From NCBI GenBank assembly GCA_022712775.1, contig JAFLJZ010000012.1:1-5755 (forward strand): DNA of 5,755 bases. The letters run 5' to 3'. The translations under genes and the position numbers were made by a program. A model generated the notes under the pieces. It saw only the letters and a list, made by a program, of their open reading frames with translations, did no database searches and was not told the DNA's origin. The stretch is from Sulfurimonas sp. (lineage in GTDB: Bacteria; Campylobacterota; Campylobacteria; Campylobacterales; Sulfurimonadaceae). Positions 1 through 5,325 of this stretch are shown in pieces. How positions within the stretch are numbered: position 1 is the first letter of the stretch; the number at the start of each line of letters is the position of its first letter.

Positions 1-775
1 CTATATCAGCTAAATCTGAAGTTCTGTGTGTGTAAGTAGACATATTGATAACTTTTACACGCTCAGGATCAGAAAGTTTTCTATCCGTTACACGAGACCA
101 TAAAATAGGGTGCATCTCTGCCATGTTAGCTCCCCAAGATATGATAGTATCAGTTAACTCAATATCATCATAACAACCAGATGGCTCATCAATACCAAAG
201 GTTTGGTAAAAACCAACAACAGCAGATGCCATACAGTGACGAGCATTTGGATCAATAGCATTTGATCTAAATCCACCTTTCATCATCTTTTGAGCAGCAT
301 AACCTTCCATAACTGTGTATTGTCCAGATGCAAAAATACCTACACCTTCAGGACCAGCATGTTTTAGTGCTTTTCTAATGTTAAATTCCATCTCATCAAA
401 AGCTCTTTTCCATGATACTGGAGCGAATTTACCTTGTTTATCAAATTTACCATTTGAATCAACTCTTAGTAGTGGTTGCGTTAGTCTATCTGCACCATAC
501 ATAATTTTTGCATTAAAGTAGCCCTTAATACAGTTAAGCCCACGGTTAACCGGAGCAGCTGGATCACCCTTAACTGCAACGATTTTACCATTTTTAGTCG
601 CTAGCATGATTCCACAACCAGTACCACAAAAACGACATGCTGCCTTATCCCATCTCCACGCTTGCTCGGCTTGATCAGCCTTTGCTTGAACATCAGATGG
701 CACCGCCATACCCATTGCCGCCGCTGCTGATGCAGCTGCTGAACTCTTTAGAAATTCTCTTCTTGAAAGTGACAT
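1..775 (-). CDS. napA: Periplasmic nitrate reductase catalytic subunit NapA (N-terminal 258 codons; 3' end beyond window)
   Basis: NapA is the molybdenum bis-MGD subunit that reduces nitrate to nitrite in the periplasm, fed by NapB and quinol-oxidising partners. Seen: the leader has a perfect twin-arginine motif SRREFLK (residues 4-10), then an Ala-rich stretch and likely cleavage near VQA-KA (about residue 31 or 33). So it is exported folded by Tat. The cofactor motif CRFCGTGC gives C47, C50 and C54, with C82 in GLNCIKGYF, as in the 4Fe-4S domain of molybdopterin oxidoreductases. RHCMASAV places C181, the expected Mo-ligand cysteine. Start: ATG at 775, with AGGAGG four bases upstream. The leader begins right there, so the start is secure. 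Epsilonproteobacterial NapA is usually a little over 900 residues, so roughly a quarter is visible. It is divergent from the diguanylate cyclase gene and is probably first in its nap operon, whose downstream genes lie off the left edge. Confidence 0.96.
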   Translation of the reverse strand, partial: MSLSRREFLKSSAAASAAAAMGMAVPSDVQAKADQAEQAWRWDKAACRFCGTGCGIMLATKNGKIVAVKGDPAAPVNRGLNCIKGYFNAKIMYGADRLTQPLLRVDSNGKFDKQGKFAPVSWKRAFDEMEFNIRKALKHAGPEGVGIFASGQYTVMEGYAAQKMMKGGFRSNAIDPNARHCMASAVVGFYQTFGIDEPSGCYDDIELTDTIISWGANMAEMHPILWSRVTDRKLSDPERVKVINMSTYTHRTSDLADI

Positions 776-779
776 ATAT

Positions 780-785
780 CCTCCT
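780..785 (-). promoter_or_regulatory. Strong Shine-Dalgarno of napA (AGGAGG)
   Basis: On the minus strand AGGAGG is followed by ATAT and then the napA ATG. The match to the anti-SD is perfect, though the spacing of four bases is short. It fixes the napA start at 775. Confidence 0.85.
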
Positions 786-787
786 AT

Positions 788-850
788 TTTGGATAAAAAA
801 CTCTTAACCATATTTAACTCTACATCCCAATGGTATAAGAATTATCCAAA
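788..850. repeat. Widely spaced 9-bp inverted repeat TTTGGATAA ... TTATCCAAA
   Basis: The arms 788-796 and 842-850 are perfect reverse complements separated by 45 bases, all within the napA upstream region. They could be two copies of one transcription-factor half site, or a long-loop RNA stem in the napA leader. The sequence is AT-rich, so a chance match is possible. Confidence 0.35.
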
Positions 851-921
851 TAGTTATATTAAACTGTGTAATTTAACTAATAAAATTCATTAATATTACT
901 TTAATACGATGTTTTTGTAGA

Positions 922-938
922 AATAAGTAACACTTATT
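922..938. promoter_or_regulatory. 17-bp perfect palindrome, candidate operator (AATAAGT-AAC-ACTTATT)
   Basis: The seven-base arms AATAAGT (922-928) and ACTTATT (932-938) are perfect reverse complements around a three-base centre. The symmetry is odd-centred, unlike the FNR/CRP TTGAT-N4-ATCAA type, so the binding protein is not obvious. The site lies just upstream of the candidate cyclase promoter, covering where its -35 would fall. It is about 146 bases upstream of the napA start. It could act as an operator for the cyclase gene, for napA, or for both. Confidence 0.45.
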
Positions 939-943
939 ATTTT

Positions 944-958
944 TGGTATAAAAAATGC
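944..958 (+). promoter_or_regulatory. Candidate promoter of the diguanylate cyclase gene (extended -10 or sigma-54-like)
   Basis: Two readings overlap. TGGTATAAA (944-952) fits an extended -10 (TGnTATAAT with one mismatch). GG at 945-946 and GC at 957-958 are exactly ten bases apart, as in sigma-54 promoters (TGG...TGCT), though the usual CAC after TGG is absent. Either way transcription would start between about 959 and 972, leaving a short leader before the ATG at 992. AT-rich DNA produces such matches by chance, so neither is secure. Confidence 0.4.
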
Positions 959-981
959 TTTTAATTGTTTAATAATGCTAT

Positions 982-987
982 AGGGGA
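982..987 (+). promoter_or_regulatory. Ribosome binding site deciding the cyclase start (AGGGGA)
   Basis: AGGGGA sits four bases before the ATG at 992. No comparable purine run precedes the in-frame TTG at 965. The site therefore selects the ATG, and the protein starts MQFIEALKLK. Confidence 0.75.
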
Positions 988-991
988 TTGT

Positions 992-2239
992 ATGCAGTTT
1001 ATAGAGGCACTAAAATTAAAGAGTAAACTTTTTTTCCTTTTTATACTTATTACCGTCGGACTAATAGCTGTGGGTATTATGGGTGCAATAAATGTAAACT
1101 CCATGAAAAAAAATCTCGATTCTCTTTATTTTGGTTCTTTGATTCCAGTTACAGAGCTTAATGAAATACTACAAACTTACCATAGTGGGCTTGCTTCTAC
1201 ATTATATAAATCAAAAGGAATAGAATTAAGCGCAGGACAAATCCAAGATGAATTAGAATATTCTTTAAATAAGATAAATAGAATGTGGAAAAAATATGAA
1301 TCACATTTTAAAAGAGCACAAGAATTAGAGTATGTTGAATATGTTGGTTTTGAGATTAGAGTTACTAATAATTACTTTTTAAAAATCATAAAAGCATCTA
1401 AAAATGGAAAAGATATGAAAACTATATCTTTAGGTTCTTTAGAAAAGTATATATCACATATACATAACGTGATACAAAAACTGATAAACTATGAAGTAAA
1501 TATGGCTAAGTATGAGAGAAAAGTTTTTCTTTATGAATATGATATAGCAGTTATGAAACTAGCATTTATTCTTGCTTTAATTATTTTGGCTGTTTTAGTT
1601 ATTTCATACTCTGTATTTAGAAGTATTCAATCTGATCATACAAAACTTGAACTTACAACAAAAAAATTAAAACGAGTAAACAAAAAACTTGAGAATGTTT
1701 CATATACAGATTCCTTGACATCAATGCACAATAGAAGGTATTTTAACCTTGTATATGAAAGAGAACTAAAGCGTGCAAAAAGAACGCATAGCTATATTAC
1801 TTTTATGATGCTAGATATAGATTTTTTTAAACAATATAATGATACTTATGGACATATAGAAGGTGACTATGCACTTAAAAGTGTTGCGAAGGTCTTAAAG
1901 AAAACACTTCAAAGACCTAGTGATTTTGTATTTAGGCTTGGTGGTGAAGAATTTGGTGTTCTTTTAACACAAACAGATGAATCTGATAGTGCTAAATTAG
2001 CCAGAGCTATAGGTGATGCTGTTAGAGGTGAACTTATAGAGCATAAAGGCTCAACAGTAAATAAATATCTTACCCTCTCAATAGGTATTGTTTGTTGTAT
2101 TGCAGATGATGCTTTAAATGAAGATTTATTAATCTCTCGTGCAGATGAAATGCTTTATGAAGCAAAAGACACAGGGAGAGATAGATATATTATTACTTCA
2201 AATGTGAGTGAAGCGAAAACGAAAAAGGTTGCTTCTTAG
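992..2239 (+). CDS. Membrane-bound diguanylate cyclase with periplasmic helical sensor region
   Basis: It makes cyclic di-GMP from two GTP at the inner membrane. The protein is 415 residues from the ATG chosen by the AGGGGA site; an upstream in-frame TTG at 965 would add nine residues but lacks a ribosome site. Domains: TM helix about 13-34; periplasmic helical region about 35-187, resembling the four-helix-bundle sensor of chemoreceptors; TM helix about 189-209; a short Lys-rich coiled-coil linker about 213-236; GGDEF domain about 237-401. Active-site features: DSLTSMHNRR at the domain start, D275 in LDID for metal, N283 and D292 for GTP, and GGEEF at 317-321. RPSD (308-311) lies five residues before GGEEF, the classic product-inhibition I-site, so both catalysis and feedback inhibition should be intact. 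No EAL or HD-GYP domain follows. The ligand is unknown. It is divergent from napA, so a link to nitrate respiration is possible but unproven. Its stop overlaps the convergent SUI1 gene by four bases. Confidence 0.93.
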   Translation: MQFIEALKLKSKLFFLFILITVGLIAVGIMGAINVNSMKKNLDSLYFGSLIPVTELNEILQTYHSGLASTLYKSKGIELSAGQIQDELEYSLNKINRMWKKYESHFKRAQELEYVEYVGFEIRVTNNYFLKIIKASKNGKDMKTISLGSLEKYISHIHNVIQKLINYEVNMAKYERKVFLYEYDIAVMKLAFILALIILAVLVISYSVFRSIQSDHTKLELTTKKLKRVNKKLENVSYTDSLTSMHNRRYFNLVYERELKRAKRTHSYITFMMLDIDFFKQYNDTYGHIEGDYALKSVAKVLKKTLQRPSDFVFRLGGEEFGVLLTQTDESDSAKLARAIGDAVRGELIEHKGSTVNKYLTLSIGIVCCIADDALNEDLLISRADEMLYEAKDTGRDRYIITSNVSEAKTKKVAS

Positions 2240-2580
2240 TGACCTTGCCGAAACCTAAAACCTTCTTGTAGAAGAAGTTCTTTAAGCTTGTCTCGCAGCT
2301 CCCCTTGAAATTCCATCCATCCTTCATTATATTTTCCACCACAACCGAGTTTCTTTTTTAAACTTTTTAAAATTGCTGTTGCATCAGTAAGAGGTAGTTG
2401 AAATTCTCCAACTATAGTAACTGTTTTTCCTCGTCTTTTTTCTTTTTTAAAGAGTAGAAAGTGTTTTTTTGGTTCTAGAATTTCATTTGAAACTGTAGTC
2501 TTACTTTGGTGTTGAACTTCTGCCCAAGCATCATCAATTTCTGCTCCAATGAAAAGGTCTAGTTTTTTTCCTCTACTCAT
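2236..2580 (-). CDS. SUI1/YciH family (eIF1-like) translation factor
   Basis: The family is related to eukaryotic initiation factor eIF1. Bacterial YciH is thought to bind the 30S subunit and influence initiation fidelity, but it is not essential. The protein has 114 residues, close to the 108 of E. coli YciH. The SUI1 domain covers about 46-112: RRGKTVTIVGEF, then LKKKLGCGGKYNEG (the Gly-rich turn with the family Cys), FQGELRDKL, and a final LLLQEGFRFRQ strand. The N-terminal 45 residues are a less conserved extension. Start: ATG at 2580, six bases after GGAG. A longer in-frame ATG at 2622 has no ribosome site and its extra 14 codons merely overlap the DUF1653 gene in another frame. The first eight bases overlap the end of that gene (ATGAGTAG), so translational coupling is likely. 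It is the last gene of the four-gene unit. Confidence 0.88.
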   Translation of the reverse strand: MSRGKKLDLFIGAEIDDAWAEVQHQSKTTVSNEILEPKKHFLLFKKEKRRGKTVTIVGEFQLPLTDATAILKSLKKKLGCGGKYNEGWMEFQGELRDKLKELLLQEGFRFRQGH

Positions 2581-2788
2581 TGTCGTCTCCGATATAGTTA
2601 AATCTAGGAACTTCTTTTTCATCTACAAGTACAGTCTCAAAAAACATTGAAAAAGGCCTTACCCAAAGGTTTTCATCTCCATACATTGTTCTATACAGAA
2701 CCATTAATTCTTCTGTTTCACTATTCCTAACAGTATCTATTACACGGTACTTCGGACCTTTATAATGTTGATATATACCTGTTTTCAA
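2573..2788 (-). CDS. DUF1653 family small protein, TTG start
   Basis: This is a 71-residue conserved protein of unknown function. The family pattern is clear: GIYQHYKGPKY at 4-14, NSETEE at 22-27, VLYRTMYG at 30-37, LWVRPFSMF at 41-49 and VPRF at 60-63. No signal peptide or membrane segment is visible, so it should be cytoplasmic. The start must be TTG at 2788, because the codon before it in the same frame is the TAA of the upstream gene, and the next Met (residue 29) would remove the most conserved part. No good Shine-Dalgarno precedes it, which suggests reinitiation by ribosomes finishing the upstream gene. The upstream gene is in the same frame, so the two are separated by one stop codon only. 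The 3' end overlaps SUI1 by eight bases. Function is not known; the neighbours suggest a link to translation (inference only). Confidence 0.85.
   Translation of the reverse strand: MKTGIYQHYKGPKYRVIDTVRNSETEELMVLYRTMYGDENLWVRPFSMFFETVLVDEKEVPRFNYIGDDNE
2587..2590 (-). promoter_or_regulatory. Ribosome binding site deciding the SUI1 start (GGAG)
   Basis: On the minus strand GGAG, spacer ACGACA, then ATG at 2580. The site lies inside the last codons of the DUF1653 gene. It supports the shorter 114-residue SUI1 protein over the start at 2622. Confidence 0.75.
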
Positions 2789-3646
2789 TTATATTATTTT
2801 TTGAGCTAAAACACTCATGATATTTTTATTATAAGAATTATGTTCGATAGATTCTAGAACATCATTGTAAGAAGCTTCATTTGAATTATAAACAATAATA
2901 ATGACTTCATCCCCAGCCTTTAAAAAGGTTTTTTCCCCATACAGGGTATAACGTGTTGCTCCAATACTAATTATTGCTTGCTTAGGGTTACCGATAGCTA
3001 TTATATATTCTTCAATTGCTTCAAGTGGACCAAAATCTTCTTGTGTTGTTATTTGATTTAGCATCCAGTCTAGAAGTTTTTGATAAAAATAACTATAGCC
3101 TTTGAGTTCTACATCTTCACCATAAGGATGGATTTTAGAATTACGAATTAAAAAAGAGGCGATAGAATAATTATCCATTACCCCACCATCTTCAAATTTA
3201 TCAATTTTTATTAAATCATTTGAAAAACCTTTAGAATCTGCTCCCCAATTTTTTTTATCACTTATTTTATTTGCACCTGCAACACGAATAGAACAGTCAT
3301 TATATGCACCAAAGTATGTTGGAGTAATTTTTGATAACTTCCCTGCTGTATATTCCAAGTCGCAAACTAAAGCAACTTCTGGTTCTGCTTGAACATTAAC
3401 ATCTTCTTTTGGTAGTCTAATGTATTGGGATGATAATGGATAGGTACTTAGAATTTCTTTTGCATGAAGCTCGGTTCTAGCAGTTGGGGAAGTAGGGCGT
3501 GGAAGATAAAAAGGAAACATGCCTTTTGGTGCTGCTTCATCTTGTGTAATGATGTCTTTAAACTCTTCTAATTCACCAGCTTGCGCTAAGTGAAGAGCAA
3601 AGTTTCCTGCGATTCCAAGACCAAGAAACTTTTTGTATTTTGGCAT
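2789..3646 (-). CDS. FAH-fold-like hypothetical protein (DUF5718-like)
   Basis: A 285-residue soluble protein that I recall as matching the uncharacterised DUF5718 group of epsilonproteobacteria; the family name needs a profile search. Its middle resembles the fumarylacetoacetate hydrolase (FAH) fold. E88-P-E90 followed by VALVCDLEY fits the metal-binding ExE. GAYNDCSIR (113-121) supplies D117, like the FAH 'YT..ND.S.R' segment. DSKGFSNDL (137-145) supplies K139, like the catalytic KGFD lysine. The C-terminal stretch AGDEVIIIVYNSNEASYNDV also fits the end of FAH domains. FAH-family enzymes are hydrolases, decarboxylases or isomerases of 2-oxo acids; the substrate here cannot be told. Start: ATG at 3646, one base after the stop of ybiT. 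A GAGAAGGG purine run sits 11 bases upstream, which is long spacing, so coupling is likely. The stop is TAA, directly followed by the TTG of the next gene. Confidence 0.82.
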   Translation of the reverse strand: MPKYKKFLGLGIAGNFALHLAQAGELEEFKDIITQDEAAPKGMFPFYLPRPTSPTARTELHAKEILSTYPLSSQYIRLPKEDVNVQAEPEVALVCDLEYTAGKLSKITPTYFGAYNDCSIRVAGANKISDKKNWGADSKGFSNDLIKIDKFEDGGVMDNYSIASFLIRNSKIHPYGEDVELKGYSYFYQKLLDWMLNQITTQEDFGPLEAIEEYIIAIGNPKQAIISIGATRYTLYGEKTFLKAGDEVIIIVYNSNEASYNDVLESIEHNSYNKNIMSVLAQKII

Positions 3647-3647
3647 T

Positions 3648-5252
3648 TTAGAGTTTACCCTTCTCTTTTAATTCAGCATACTCTTCATAAGTACCTTTAA
3701 AGTCAGTTAAGCTTCCATCTGCATGTATCTCTATGATCCGTGAAGCAAATGCGTCAAGTAACTCTCTATCATGAGACACACAAATAACATTTCCTTTAAA
3801 GTCTAAAAGCCCCTCACCTAGAGCCACAATAGCTTCAAGGTCAAGGTGATTTGAAGGTTCATCAAGAACTAAAAAGTTTCCGCCCTCTAGCATCATTTTA
3901 GAAAGCATCATTCTGTGTTTTTCTCCACCAGAGATACTTACTACGCCTTTTTCTTGCTGTTCACCGTTAAATAGCATACGACCAAGACAGTTTCTAATCT
4001 CAGCAATATCACGCTTAGGATCATATGCTCTTAACCAGTCATAAAGAGTACCATTACCCTCAATAATATCTGCTGTATCTTGTGGGAAGTAAGAGTTCTC
4101 AATTGTAGCACCCCATGTCAGCTCACCAGAATCTGGTTTCATCTCTTCCATCATGATTTTAAGAAGTGTAGATTTACCAACACCATTTGGACCAATAAGT
4201 GCAACTTTTTCACCTGGTTCAAATTTTAATGTAATATCTTTAAGAACTTCATTATCCCCAAAAGAGTGAGAGATATTTTTCATATCAAGCGCTTCATCAC
4301 CCATTTGACGTTTTGCTTTAAATACAATACTTGGATCACGACGAGATGATGGTTTAATATCTGCAAGTTCCATTTTGTCAAGTTTTCTTTGACGAGAAGT
4401 TGCTTGTTTTGCTTTAGAAGCATTTGCTGAGAATCTTCTTACAAAAGCCTCAAGCTCATCTTTTTCTTTTAGTTTTTTATTATTATCTAGTTCTAGTTGT
4501 TTTGCTAAAACATTTGCAGCTATATACCAGTCATCATATGTACCAGTAAACTCACGGATTTTTTGGTAATCAACATCTAAAATATTTGTTACAACAGCAT
4601 TAAGGAAGTGTCTATCATGTGAGATAACAACTAAGGTTCCTTCATGGCGTTGTAGCTCATTCTCTAGCCATGAAATAGTCTCAATATCCTGATTATTCGT
4701 AGGCTCATCGAGAAACAACACATCTGGCTTAGGATAAAGAACTTGTGCAAGTAAAACTTTGAATTTATCGGCTGAATCAAGTGTACTCATAAGGTTATTA
4801 TGCTGTTCAACAGGAATCCCGACATTCGCTAGAATCTTACCTATATTTACATCGTATTCGTATGTTGGATCTTCTTCAACACAGATAACTACTAAATCAG
4901 CAAGACGATTATTCACTGCATCATCTTCAAAGTCGCCATTTACATATAAATCTTCTTTTTCTTTGATAGCATCGTATAAACGTTTATTACCAAAAAGTAC
5001 AGCATCTATAAGTGTATAATTTTCAAAAGCAAATTGATTTTGCCCTAGAACACCAACTTTGTTGGCCTTAGGGATAACAATATCACCTTCATATTCATTA
5101 ATTTGACCACTTAAAATATTTAAAAATGTTGTTTTACCAGCACCATTCGCACCGATAAGACCGTATCTTTTATGACGGTCAAGTTTTAGATTTATATCTT
5201 GAAATAGAACTCTATTTCCATATCTCATTATTAGATTTTGTACAGTTACCAT
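3648..5252 (-). CDS. ybiT: ABC-F family ATPase, YbiT type
   Basis: ABC-F proteins are soluble twin ATPases that bind the ribosomal E site and help stalled or initiating ribosomes. The protein has 534 residues; E. coli YbiT has 530 and is alike throughout (recalled alignment). First ATPase: Walker A GANGAGKTT (34-42), Walker B with DEPTNN (182-187; catalytic E183), SHDRHF (211-216). Its signature is degenerate: MSTLDSADKFKVLLAQ (155-170) lacks LSGGE, as I recall is also true of YbiT. The linker (about 241-310) holds the basic helix FVRRFSANASKAKQATSR, the segment that contacts P-site tRNA. Second ATPase: Walker A GPNGVGKST (354-362), intact signature SGGEK (441-445), Walker B LVLDEPSNHLD (461-471; E465), SHDRE (493-497). 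There are no membrane segments and the C-terminal extension is short, so it is not a transporter. The start ATG at 5252 follows a weak AGAGAA ribosome site. It is first in the four-gene unit. YbiT rather than Uup or EttA is likely but not proven. Confidence 0.93.
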   Translation of the reverse strand: MVTVQNLIMRYGNRVLFQDINLKLDRHKRYGLIGANGAGKTTFLNILSGQINEYEGDIVIPKANKVGVLGQNQFAFENYTLIDAVLFGNKRLYDAIKEKEDLYVNGDFEDDAVNNRLADLVVICVEEDPTYEYDVNIGKILANVGIPVEQHNNLMSTLDSADKFKVLLAQVLYPKPDVLFLDEPTNNQDIETISWLENELQRHEGTLVVISHDRHFLNAVVTNILDVDYQKIREFTGTYDDWYIAANVLAKQLELDNNKKLKEKDELEAFVRRFSANASKAKQATSRQRKLDKMELADIKPSSRRDPSIVFKAKRQMGDEALDMKNISHSFGDNEVLKDITLKFEPGEKVALIGPNGVGKSTLLKIMMEEMKPDSGELTWGATIENSYFPQDTADIIEGNGTLYDWLRAYDPKRDIAEIRNCLGRMLFNGEQQEKGVVSISGGEKHRMMLSKMMLEGGNFLVLDEPSNHLDLEAIVALGEGLLDFKGNVICVSHDRELLDAFASRIIEIHADGSLTDFKGTYEEYAELKEKGKL

Positions 5253-5325
5253 AGCTATTCTCTTGTAAATAAATTTTCGCGATTATAGCTAAGTATTGTT
5301 TAAAGATTGATTATGTAAAAAGAAG
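5253..5325. other. Intergenic gap between the MCP gene and ybiT
   Basis: Only 73 bases separate the MCP stop from the ybiT start. They contain the TATAAT box and a weak AGAGAA ribosome site. I find no GC-rich hairpin with a T-run after the MCP stop, so some readthrough from the MCP gene into ybiT is possible. Confidence 0.6.
5282..5287 (-). promoter_or_regulatory. -10 box TATAAT for the ybiT operon
   Basis: On the minus strand AGC-TATAAT-CGCG lies 29 bases before the ybiT ATG, giving a predicted leader of about 20-25 bases. The hexamer is a perfect sigma-70 consensus. The region 17-18 bases further upstream (near TCAATC) does not resemble TTGACA, which is usual for epsilonproteobacterial promoters. 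This would drive all four genes down to SUI1. Confidence 0.65.

Larger units (their letters stand above)
776..991. other. Divergent intergenic region between napA and the cyclase gene
   Basis: These 216 bases separate two divergent genes, so they should hold both promoters. Contents: the napA ribosome site (780-785); an inverted repeat TTTGGATAA/TTATCCAAA (788-796 and 842-850); three TTAAC pentamers (804-808, 814-818, 873-877), the first two one helical turn apart; a 17-bp palindrome (922-938); and a promoter-like element reading rightward (944-958). For napA the minus strand offers several AT-rich -10 candidates, such as TATAAC near 853-862, but none has a convincing -35, so I do not assign one. 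No ORF or RNA gene is supported here. Confidence 0.7.

Noticed and set aside
315..521. 68-codon plus-strand ORF
   Set aside because: It lies wholly antisense inside napA, has no family resemblance, and its composition is that of a shadow of the real gene.
804..877. TTAAC pentamers as FNR/NssR-type operator sites
   Set aside because: They are direct copies rather than the inverted TTAAC-N4-GTTAA type, and such pentamers are common in AT-rich DNA.
965..991. Nine-codon upstream extension of the cyclase from TTG
   Set aside because: The ATG at 992 has AGGGGA at proper distance; the TTG has no ribosome site and would lie at or before the likely transcription start.
2581..2622. Longer SUI1 protein from ATG at 2622
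   Set aside because: There is no Shine-Dalgarno before it, and the added 14 codons only overlap conserved DUF1653 codons in another frame.
4759..5019. 86-codon plus-strand ORF
   Set aside because: It is antisense to a conserved part of ybiT, Ser-rich, without a recognisable domain or ribosome site.
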